Shown here piece after piece: positions 23,201 to 35,200 of a stretch of DNA of 64,000 nucleotides; within the stretch, counting starts at the first letter, position 1; each line of letters begins with the position of its first letter. Made by a program: the position numbers and the translations under genes. The notes under the pieces were generated by a model. It did no database searches, was not told the origin of the DNA, and was given only the letters and a program-made list of their open reading frames with translations. This DNA comes from Elgaria multicarinata webbii (taxonomy: Eukaryota; Chordata; Lepidosauria; Squamata; Anguidae), in contig NC_086180.1 of assembly GCF_023053635.1 (NCBI RefSeq), forward strand, positions 92,233,447 through 92,297,446, written 5' to 3'.

Positions 23201-26200
23201 AAGCAGGCACAAGGAGCAAGTGAGGCAAAGATGGCTGGTTGTTTCTTTCTAAGCCAGCAGTTACGCATTGAGGGGCACAGAGGAGGAGGACTGGGAGCAA
23301 GCGTGCCGGAGGGTGCTGGGCACGAACCGCAAAGCCCATCTCCCAGGCACCAGGCGGGCAGAGAGGCAGGCAGAGCAGGCGAGGAGTCAGTCCTGGCAGA
23401 TGCCCCACCACAGCAGCACCCCGGGGGAGGCGGGCAGGCAGGCTGCGGGCATTTCTGGGGGCACAAGGAAGTGAGGCAAGGATGGCTGGTTTCTAAGCCA
23501 GCACTGCAGTTAGTCACGCATTGCAAACACAAACCATCCCAGCGAGTTGGTCACCGAGGAGGACAGGCTAGCAGAGGGGCAGGCAGAGTGACATGTCATA
23601 GATCTAGTATTGGGGAGGAGTCAGTCCCGGCAGATGCCCCACCACAGTAGCACCCTGGGTGGGCGTTGGAAAACTCCATCTTGTGGGTCCATACTTCCCC
23701 CACCCCATGTCCTGCAGGGTTGCCTGCCTAACCCTTGTGGGGATGGGAGATGGAGAGCTTAGAGTGGCAGTGCCACCACCACCAGCAGCAGCAGCAGCAG
23801 CCTTCGGCTTTCCCCTGGAACCAGTCACCTTGCCCACCTCTTTCCCCAGCAAGATCGCCTGGTGCTGCCTCTGAAGATGCATCTTCATCCTGCTGGTTCC
23901 ATAATGCCCTGTAGATGAACCCCTGCTTAGGGTGAGTTTGCAGTGGCGACAGACAGCAAAGCGGGGATCCGCTCCCAACTCAAAGTGGTCCCACACTATG
24001 CTTGTCTTTCGCTTCCGTGGTGACACCAATTGCCCGCCTGAGCTCTCTGGTGTTGCCACAGAAACAGGGGTGGCAGCGGAAGAGGGGTGGGATGAGACTG
24101 GGGAGAGAGCCTCGGCCTGCTGCTGCTCCTCCTCATCCCCCACATCCTGGAGGACCACCGCCTCCTCCTCCCCCTCCACTGTGCTGAGGGCCTCGTCTAG
24201 GAGGTCTGGAGACAGGTCCATCAGCGGGCTCGTGGGCTCAAAGGATAATGAAGGAGTTGGGGATACTCCTCCTCCTCCTCCTCTAATGGCACTGCTGCTC
24301 CCACCCTCAAAAAGAGAACGCCGGGCACAAGTTGCAGAAGAGAGTGCCTCTGCCTGCTCCTTCTCCTGCTTCTGTTGCGGAGCAGCCAGCCAAGGAGTTG
24401 CCCGTTTGATTTTCACAGCAGGAGAGGCAGCCTGCTTACTGGTGCCAGCCTGACCCTTGCCTTGACCACTGCTTTCAGCACGCCCCACCACAGACATGCG
24501 CCTGCTCCCTCTTCTCATGATGACATTACTAATAATAATATCTATAAGAATATACTAATATACTACTACTAATATGTATAAGAATAAAATATTAATACTA
24601 ATAATATGTATAAGAATATATACTACTACTAATATGTATAAGAATAAAATATTAATACTAATAATAGTATGTATAAGAATATATGTATAAGAATATAATA
24701 ATATGTATAAGAAAATTACTGTATGTAGGGAAATGGGACAAGAAGTGTGTGTATGCTTTGCCCAAACAGGATTTGAAATGCTCAGTCAGTGGCTGTTGCA
24801 CTTCACAAACAGTGCACTGCACACACAGCACACTCACACAATCACACAGTCACACACAGAGTCCAAGTAACAGAGAGAAGAAATAGAGAATATTTTTTTT
24901 TGGTATTTTTTTGTATTTTTTGGTATATAGAAGGAAGATGAAACACAGTCAGGCTTTAAGAGAGGGGAGAGGGGGGGACAACCAACCAACCAACCAAACA
25001 CACACTCCAAAGTTTAAAAATAAAGTTTATATTAAATCAAAGTAAGGGAAAAACACAGAGCAAACTAAGCTAAAAGTCAGAAAGAAGCAAACAAACACAC
25101 ACACATGCGCCAAGCTAAATCCTAATCTATCTCCAAAGTCCAAACACAGCAGCAGCACCTTTAACTAATTCCTCTCTCCACGAACGCCAACCCACAAAGA
25201 GACACAAAGCAGAAAGGTCTCAGGGTGCCTCTGCCTTAGTCCCCCCCTTCAACGCTGGGATTGGAGGATGCTTCATGAGGTGATCAATTCTCATCAGGAT
25301 TGGGAGTTGAATGTGCCTGTCATCGCTTCAAAACCAAAAAACAAACAAACCCCAAACCGCCGGTTTACCGCGCTGTCCCTGTTTGTTGACCCGATTTTTA
25401 AAAAATTCTAGCGCGCGACCCGCACCACGCAGAGAGGTGAGAGTAGTCTCAAAATGACCCCCATCCACGAGTCTCTAAGCACAAGAATTTTCAGAAAGAT
25501 AGCATCAAAAACAGCCCAGTTAACTGCGATTCTTTTCCGCAATGCAATCCTATGGGCGAAATGTTTCAAGATGGCGATAGAAGCGGAACGCGGAAAGAGG
25601 ATCACTCCGAAAAAGGGCGCTTCTCTTCGCCTTGCTTCTAGGGGTCCGCGGTCCGCTTCTACTCCGCCTCTGGGCAAGGCGGAGCAGGCCAATTCGCTCC
25701 TGCTTCTGCGCTTCTAATCGGAGCGGAGCACATGCCTACTGTCAACACTATCATTTCCATTATTTCCCCAATTCTGAGTGGCAGTATCAGAACCCATCAG
25801 TTCGTTTGCAAAGAGTCTTGCCCATCTACAGCTCCCTGTGCCCCCCGTCAAGGTGGATTCCTGCATGGAGCGGGGGTGGGGGCGGTTGGACTCAATGGCC
25901 TTATAGGCCCCTTCCAACTGTACCAGTCTATGATTCTAAGAGGCAGTGACTTGCTTATGGCTACCTAGTAACAGTATGACAGAAATTAAATCCAAACCAG
26001 GAAATGTCTGATCTATAGCCCAGTATCCTTGCCAGCTCCAGCTTTTTGTATGTTCAAAGCACTGGGATTGTTCCAGATGACCTTTTCTGCACATGTGTAG
26101 CAGTTACCTGTGCTGCCCACGTTGCTGGATTTCAGCACTGGTGGTGGTGTAACATGGTTAGAGATGGCAGTCGAGGAAGGAGGGGGGACAGGAGGAGGAG

Positions 26201-29200
26201 CAATTTTGCCCCCAGGAGGTGGTGGAAGTAGGCTTGGTCCCCCTGATCCAGCTGGACGTGGCTTGGCTGACCCACTTTTCTTTGTTGGCATGTTCTGAAA
26301 AGAGAAACACAGTATCAAGGGGAATATCTCAAAGCAACAGCAGCTTACCAGAGAGAGCCTTGAGCAGGCCCAGAAACAAGCAAGACCCATTAGATTCTCA
26401 CCCCAATGTTCAATTTAATGGTCTGTCCTTCCTTAAACCCTAGGTCAAGCTTGGGACGGCTGTCTATTTCCTGGGACTCCTTGGAGATTTCTGTCTCTTG
26501 TTTCACCCACCTATATTGTGGAGTGTAGGAACAGAGAGAAACAAATAAAAAACACACAGGAAGTGGAAAGACTGATTGCAGAGACAAGGAAGATGCAAAG
26601 AAAAACTCAAACCAGGATTCTACAGCAAGTATTTTGGTTTGCCTTCATATGTGTATCCCACCCCCCAATGTTTTGTGTTCTGGCAAGAACGTGATTATTA
26701 CTCTGTATCAGGGCCCTTCCTTCAAAGAATTGAGGGGTGGCTTACTCAAACGTGCCTTGTTTTGAGCGAAGCTGAGAATGAGTGGCCCAACACCAGCCAG
26801 CCAGCTTCCTAATAATGGAGATATCTGAACCAAGTTCAACACTCAGTCAACCATGGTGTCTTCCTGCTGCTTTGGGCTTCAACTCTCCTAAGACCCAACC
26901 AACATGGCTAATGGCCAGGAACGCTGGGAGTTGTAGTCGAAGACACATGGAGGCCACCAGGTTGGGGAAGGCTGCTCTGGCCCACGGATGGAGAGCCAGC
27001 AGCTTCCCCATCTCACCCACACCTTGGAAAGAAGGCATCAGTGGACGCCTTTTTTATGTAACTCATGTGGGGCATTTACAGGGCCGTTGGGTGTGTCTCA
27101 GCTGGGGAGGGAGGGGCTAACCCTTGCCATATGCTGTAACTCTCTGCCCCAAAGCTCCACACCCCAAGCTAGGCAATTAGTCTTAAAAAGCATTACTGCC
27201 GCACCAGGGGTTGGGTGAGCAAGGCCAGGCAAGAAAGAGAGGGGGAAGCAGGGAAAGAGGGGGGAATGCGTGTGTGAACGTATGTGTGCATACATGCAAA
27301 GGGATGGATGGATGGCTATAAGCGAGACGGACAGTTCTGCCCCTTGGGGGAGGGGGGAGGCCCGCCCCCTTTTCTTTCTCTCTCCCCCTTTTCCTTCTCA
27401 AGCCGTGGGGGGCCAACAGAAAAGGGAGAGGTCACTTTTGCCAGATGTCTGAACTGATTGCATGCAGGATGCCCTTGAAATCTGGCGAGGACCACAGGTT
27501 GCCCTCCCCAATGTTCTACACGCTCTTGGTCTAAGCTAAATAAGCCAATGAGCAGGAGAGTGGACCTAGAAGCCTCAACAGATGCCTTCATCATCACATG
27601 AAGGGCCATTTCAACCAACGTTTGCAAGAGTAAGGAGGCAGAGCAGCTTTTTACAGCAGGGAGTCTAGCACCAACACCTTGAGCTGGCCGCCTCACCGAT
27701 TGGATTGGACTCTGCATTGGCACCACCCCTTTTACTGCAGGCAAACATAGCTCTCCTCTATTTTTAACTAATTAGAGTGTGTTAACCACCTTTCTGGCAA
27801 GTACTTTAAAGTGATGCATGCATCTTTAAAACCACACATTAAAACTATTTTTAAAGTGTTTTAATATTTAGAAAATCACCCATGTCGCTAGATTAAAATA
27901 GGCTTGCCTGGGGAGGGTGTTCCATAATTTTGTGGTAGTTTATTGTTTTCATTTTTCTTTTCTTTTATTCATTAATTACTTTAGTTCTCAGGAAAACCTT
28001 ACATGAGAGAACAAGATTTCACTTCCTAAAAATCACAGGGGCTTGGGATCACAAGGTTCTTAAGAGAGAAGATGCTCCGGAAGACAAAAAGTCTGAAATC
28101 ATTTTTGGACTTTATAGATATAATCAATGCCTTGAATTGGGCCCAGGCACACTCTGAAAGACAGTAAAGATGGGCAATGATTTTGTGTAATGTGTTCCTG
28201 GAGAGCCACCTCTGTTAGGAGACAGGTAATTGAAACTTGCACTATTGAAGATTTCAAACAAGTCTTCAAGGGCAGCCCCAAACAGGACGCCTTACAGAAG
28301 TCACCCAAGGTAGAGCACGGAGACAGCCTGCTGTTTTCTGCTCGTCTTCGAGGGCTTTGACACATCCCATCTGTTCTAACTCTCCACATCAGGGCTACAG
28401 GCAGAGCTTCACCAGCCAAAGGTGTGTCTCCCCTTAGGTCCAACAGCTGAGATGTCTGAATGAGAGCAGCACCAGCTCAGTGGCTGAGCACCTGCTTTCA
28501 ATCTGGGACCTCCTGCAGGCAAGCCTGGAATCTCCATTTTAAAGAAAGTCTCATCAGAAGGGCTGGAAAAGAGTCCTTGGAGAGGGCTGCAAGGTAACAT
28601 GGGGATAGATCAGGGCTGGGGAACCTTTGTCGAGCCGAGGGCTGAAGTCAGGTTCCGAGAAGGTTCTTGGGAGCTACACTCCGATGGCAAACAGGGCAAG
28701 GCAAAAGGGTTGGGGCAAAAATACAAAGAACACCAGGATGCAGTAGATGAAAGCTCTTACGGACGGCGGCTCAGCCATAGGAAAGGCATTTCAAACTTTT
28801 AGGATGAGAAAAAACTGCACAAAAGGCCAGGAAAAAGGGGACCCCAGAGAGCCTGATCAGGGGCCTCTGGGGGGCTGGATTTGGCCCTCGGGCTGAGGCT
28901 GCCCACCCTAGGCTAGATGGACCAATGGTCCAACGCATATGTTCAGTGAGAGAGAAGTAGCCCGTAGAGGATCATGTGCCAGAACAGAGAGAAAAACTTA
29001 CTTGAAATGATCCTGCAGGGAAACGTTGAAATCAAAGGCATCCCCCCTGTCTCCAAAGCCAATGCCAATGAAGGCACTTCGCCCTGACAAGAGAGGTGGA
29101 GCAACAAGTCAGCAGCACAACTGATGGGGACCAAGTTCCCAATAGGTGATCCCACCCACCACCAGAATGCCTTGGGGAGTCAGGCTTAAGTGGCCCAGAG

Positions 29201-32200
29201 GCATATGGACTGGATTTGAATCTATCCATGGAGCTAGAGACTTCCTTTTGCTAACAGGTATCCTTTTATCTTGCCTTAATTTACAGTTTTCTCTTTTCCT
29301 GTTTATCCAAATACTTATGGCTCCAGATTTGCTGCTGCTGCTGCTGCTTCTTGTTTTTTATACAAATGATGACTAACCTCTACATCAACAGAGCTAGATT
29401 AATGTTGGTGGTTGCCCCAAGGCAAGGTTAGTTTGTTGCACCTTTGGGGTTATGATACCTGCCATACCTGAAGTAGTGGTACACAGACTCCAGTTAAAAG
29501 GGACCTTATTCTTAATTCAGAGGTAGGCAACTTGTTACCACTCCCATAATCCCTTCCCATTGGTTGTGCTGGCTGAGACTGACGGGAGTTGTGGCGTAAA
29601 ACATCTGGAAGCTTTACTCGTTTTTCTTAACCCAAATTCTAGATCTTGGCTTCTCTTTTATACCGAATGGCTGTTCAGCAGCCATTAAGACCTCTGTAGC
29701 AGTCATGATTGAATCCTTTAATGAATCTCTGCCTTTAGCCCAAGCACAAAAATAATTTAATGATATTGAAGGGCACTTAATTGCATTGTGCGATTGCTTC
29801 TAGGTGTGTCAAATGTTGGACACCAGCACAAACCTGATATAAAGCTTAGTTCTGGCTTAGTCCTTCACCTTCCATTTTCAATTACCCTTTCCTTTAATCT
29901 TTTACTTTTGTCATGCGACACTTCTACTTTGCCAATACTATTTTAACACCTCGTCTACTTTGTTCTGGGTGTAGTGCCTACTTCCTGTGAATATTACTAC
30001 CAGTTGTTATTAGAAACCAGCATTATGAAGCGAATCCCGGGAGACAGCTGAACAGGAGAGGGCCTCGAATAGTTACCTAGGTATGTGCCTTAGTGAGCCT
30101 GGCCTTACACAGGAGATACACAGCCATGTTTTGCAGACCCACTCCAAAAAATGTCATCAGCCATATTCCTCAAAAGGCAGCTGGGTCAGAGTTCCCTTAT
30201 GACCACTCCATTCATTCCAATTCAGCTGGGGAGCAATAAATCCCTTCTCACCATTCCCATCCTGAATCCGGATGACAAAGTACCGGCTGGAATCAGTCAC
30301 AGTCTCCACAGCAATGCCAGGATATTGATCTATCGGAGCTTGGGCAAAAAGCTCACCTAAGGATACACAAGAAGAGCACCATGTTCAAGACCAAAACGAA
30401 TTCATCCCTGGAAGGATGCTGGAAAGGATGCACTCTTGTGTTCCTCAAATAAAGGAACAACCAACTTATTCAGCATCAAGGGCCTTAAGATGATAACAAT
30501 TTGCGTCATTTTTTTAAAAAATAACAACAACAACATGGAGGGGGTAAATCTCGGTGAATTGCTGACTTGTCTGAAGCAGTTTTAGGCATGGATAATCAGC
30601 ATCTAATCAACATCACACTTATACCAGCCTTCATTGCTAACCCTTAATTCACAAGATCTGATACCGAAAAGAAATTTCATTTTTATCCAATGCTGTATTT
30701 CAATCTGCCCAAATACTAATAACCTTCTGGCAGCGTAGATTCACTATTTTCTCAGAAAACATATTTTGATCCTAAAATGCAGATGAATGTAACTGTGGGT
30801 CACTATCCTCATGTTAATATAGCAGAATGATCAATACACATTGCCTGATATCCTTTTTAAAAAAATCTGAAAGGAGGCTTACCATAAAACTCCAACTGCA
30901 GGTTTTCCCTTGCAAATCAGAGCTATAACACTGTGTAGCATCTCATTTTCAAGAAGTTTGAACAGGTATGACATTAACTTATCATGAGCAAAGTTATGCT
31001 AACCAAGACTTGGGCCAGATCTACACCAAGCAGGGTATAACACTATGAAAGCAGTTTGAAAACAGTATATGGACTGTGCATCATGGGCCCCCACGGTCGT
31101 CAGTGCACTTCATTACCGTTATAAAGCAGTAGTGCAGATCCTGCCTTGTATTTACCCAATATTTAATGATTGTGCTAATCTGAACCACCAAGCAAGTCAC
31201 CCCTAAAAATGTGCAGGGCAGCCTCACTCCCACCACTGAAGAGAAAGGAAAAAGATACACATTGAGCCAACAGAAATAAAGCAAAGCAGTTACCACAGAA
31301 GTTACTGCAGCAGTTCAAAACTATTTGGAAACAACCCAATGAGACTTTGTTATCTAGATAACAATGTCTTTAGGACTACAAAACACCCTCCCAGCCATTT
31401 CCTCACCTGAAATTTTGTCCTCTAGTTTTATATAAGCAATTTTGCCTTTAGAGGTAATGCGAAGGCGCCCCGTCCAGTCTGGCTGGTCCAGTTTCCAGTC
31501 AGAGGCCCTGCAGGGCGAACAGAGATGGGGTTATTTACTGATAAGAAACCGCTTCCTCCTACACGGCTGATTTGGCCTTCCCTGGTGATCTCATCAGAGT
31601 CCTGAGTCACAGCAGATTTGGCTCACCTTTCTGAGCCAATGGGGGCCAGACGCTCACCCAGAGATGGGGCCTTAGCTTCATGTGTTCTCAGCTACCAGGG
31701 CAGAATGCAGCTACTCAGTGTGAATGTAGGCAAACAATTAAAATAGGGCCAAACATAATGAAACAAGAACGTTATTTTCCATTAGAAAGTGGCTAGCTTG
31801 TCAGACTAGGCCTGGGGAGACCCATACCCAAATCCATACTCAGCTATGAAGTTCAGTGGTAACTTTGGACTACTTGCTGTCTTTCAGCTAAGCCACCTTG
31901 GTTTATGTAAGCCCCACACCTGGTAAGGCCATACCGCACAATCCATCTATACTGAAAGTGTATTTGGTAGCTGCCCCACAACATAGGGCCTTCTCTATAC
32001 AGACATCAACAAAAGGTAGGCCGAGGCAATGTTACGGAATTTTTATTTTAGAAGCTGCCTTTTTGCTCCTGCTACTATTCTTGCCTCAAGTTTTCATTAG
32101 ATATACAAACTGTATTGTTTTATTAGTATGCGTTGATGTTTTATTAGCATTTGATTGTGAGCCACTTTAAGTTTTTAGAAAGGTGGACTATACATTTTAC

Positions 32201-35200
32201 TAGTAGATTTTTGTTTTTATGAGAGATACGTTTGCTGCAGAATCCAAATTGGCACAGTTCCTCCACAGAGATATAACTGTGAATATACTTTCAAACCACT
32301 CCCAGAATGCTGTGGACTCAACACATGAATGCATCCAGACAGTCAATCTGAATCCAGATTGAGAAAATGCTAAACTACTGAGTTGGCCCTTGGTTGCCTA
32401 GAAGCACTAAGCTTTCAAATCATAGAATCATAGAATCATAGAATCATAGAATAGCAGAGTTGGAAGGGGCCTACAAGGCCATCGAGTCCAACCCCCTGCT
32501 CAATGCAGGAATCCACCCTAAAGCATCCCTGACAGATGGTTGTCCAGCTGCCTCTTGAATGCCTCTAGTGTGGGAGAGCCCACAACCTCCCTAGGTAGCT
32601 GATTCCACTGTCGCACTGCTCTAACAGTCAGGAAGTTTTTCCTGATGTCCAGCCGGAATCTGGCTTCCTTTAACTTGAGCCCGTTATTCCGTGTCCTGCA
32701 CTCTGGGAGAATCGAGAAGAGATCCTGGCCCTCCTCTGTGTGACAACCTTTTAAGTATTTGAAGAGTGCTATCATGTCTCCCCTCAATCTTCTCTTCTCC
32801 AGGCTAAACATGCCCAGTTCTTTCAGTCTCTCTTCATAGGGCTTTGTTTCTAGACCTCTGATCATCCTGGTTGCCCTCTTCTGAACACGCTCCAGCTTGT
32901 CTGCGTCCTTCTTGAATTGTGGAGCCCAGAACTGGACGCAATACTCTAGATGAGGCCTAACCAGGGCCGAATAGAGAGGAACCAGTACCTCACGTGATTT
33001 GGAAGCTATACTTCTATTAATGCAGCCCAAAATAGCATTTGCCTTTCTTGCAGCCATATCGCACTGTTGGCTCATATTCAGCTTGTGATCTACAACAATT
33101 CCAAGATCTTTCTCATTTGTAGTATTGCTGAGCCAAGTGTCCCCCATCTTTTAACTGTGCATTTGGTTTCTATTCCCTAAATGTAGAACTTGGCATTTAT
33201 CCCTATTAAATTTCATTCTGTTGTTTTCAGCCCAGCACTCCAGCCTATCAAGATCACTTTGAAGTTTGTTTCTGTCTTCCAGGGTATTAGCTATCCCACC
33301 CAATTTGGTGTCATCTGCAAATTTGATCAGTGTTCCCTGCACCTCCTCGTCCAAATCATTAATAAAAATGTTGAAGAGCACTGGGCCCAGGACTGAGCCC
33401 TGCGGCACCCCACTCGTTGCCTCTCCCCAGTTTGAGAAGGTTCCATTGATAAGTACTCTTTGAGTCCGATTCTGTAGCCAACTGTGGATCCACCTAATAG
33501 TTGTTCCATCTAGCCCACTTTTAGCTAGTTTGTTAATCAGAATGTCATGTGGTACTTTGTCAAAAGCTTTGCTGAAGTCAAGATATATGACATCCACAGC
33601 ATTCCCACAGTCCACAAGGGAGGTTATCCTATCAAAAAATGAGATCAAATTAGTCTGACAGGATTTGTTCCTGACAAATCCATGTTGGCTTCTAGTAATC
33701 ACTGCATTGATTTCAAGGTGTTTACAGATTGACTTCTTTATAATCTGCTCCAGAATTTTCCCAGGGATGGATGTCAGACTGACTGGTCTGTAGTTCCCAG
33801 GTTCCTCCTTTTTGCCCTTTTTGAAGATAGGGACAACGTTAGCCCTCCTCCAGTCGTCCGGCACCTCACCCGTCTTCCATGATTTTGCAAAGATAATAGA
33901 CAAAGGTTCTGAGAGTTCTTCCGCTAGCTCCTTCATTACTCTTGGATGCAGTTCATCGGGCCCTGGGGATTTGAACTCATTCAAGGAAATTAGGTGTTCT
34001 TTGACCATTTGTTTATCAATCTCAAACTGCAATCCTGCCCCCTCAACTTCTTCTTCACTTTTTCCAGGGGGGTCATAGATCCGCTTTTGGGAGAAGACCG
34101 AGGCAAAGTAGGAATTGAGCACTTCAGCCTTTTGTTTGTCGTCTGTTATCAATTTGCCATCCTCATTAAGCAGTTGAACCACCATTTCTTTCCTCTGTCT
34201 TTTACTACTCACGTATCTGAAGAAAGCCTTTTTATTGCTTTTAGCATCCCTCGCTAATCTCAGCTCATTCACAGCTTTAGCCTTCCTGACGCCATTTCGG
34301 CACTTCTGCGCCACTTGTCTGTACTCTTCTTTTGTAGCCTGGCCTTCCTTCCACTTCCTATATGTATCCCTTTTTGTTTTCAGTTCATCAATAAGCTTTT
34401 TGTGGAGCCACATTGGTTTCCTCTGTTGTCTTCTATCTTTTCTCCTTGTTGGAATTGTTTGTAACTGTGCCTTTAAAATTTCATTTTTTAGATACTCCCA
34501 CCCATCCTGCACTCCTTTTCTTTTTAGGCTCCCTTGCCACGGGACCTTACTTATTATAGTTCTGAGTTTATTAAAATCAGCTTTCCTAAAATCCAGAGTA
34601 CGTGTATGGCTACGCTCGACTTTTGTCTCCTTCATAATCAAGAATTCAAGTATGACGTGGTCACTTTCCCCCAGAGTTCCCGTAACTGCCACTTTATCCA
34701 CTAAGTCATCCCTATTGGTCAATAACAAGTCAAGGATTGCTGACCCTCTAGTTCCTTCCACCACTTTCTGTAGGAGAAAGTTATCACCCATACATGTCAG
34801 GAATTTCTTGGAAGGGCCGCTTTTGGCAGTAATGGTCTCCCAACAGATATCATGGTAATTGAAGTCCCCCATCACTACTACATCACACTTCCTTGAAACA
34901 CTGGCAATTTGTTTCTCAAAAGTTTCGTCCTCGTCTTCTCCTTGATTGGGTGGTCGGTAGTAGACTCCGATTATCATATTCTTTTTATTCCTAGCCCCAT
35001 TTATTTTAATCCAGACGCTCTCGACGGGGCTCCCAATCTCATCCGCCTGTATTTCTGTGCAGGGATAGGTATTTTTAACATATAGTGCAACTCCACCTCC
35101 CTTTCTATTTCTTCTGTTCTTTTTGAACAAGTTATATCCTTCAATTGCTATATTCCAGTCATGGGAGTCATCCCACCAAGTTTCAGTTATACCTATCAAG

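Larger units (their letters stand above)
21179..25738 (-). mobile_element. hAT-family transposon with BED zinc-finger ORF, interrupted by CR1
   Basis: Left end TAGGGGTGTGCATGGACG, right end (minus strand) TAGGCATGTGCTCCGCTCCG. They match the two different ends of the element at 13516-15833, in reverse orientation. Contents on the minus strand: terminal CCGCTCC-rich zone, A+T-rich tandem tract, BED-finger ORF (24518-23604), a GC-rich zone shared with the other copy, then about five ~160-bp subterminal repeats (near 21433, 21589, 21752, 22703, 22862). A CR1 copy splits the fourth. The 8-bp flanks GTATACGC and CTGTCAAC do not match, so one end may have been altered or the unit may be a recombinant. 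It fills most of NECAP1 intron 6. Confidence 0.75.

Noticed and set aside
32418-32452. Short regularly spaced repeats that might suggest a CRISPR-like array
   Set aside because: They are the 8-bp terminal repeats of the CR1 3' end; this is vertebrate DNA.
34235-34858. 207-codon plus-strand frame
   Set aside because: Antisense shadow of CR1 ORF2.
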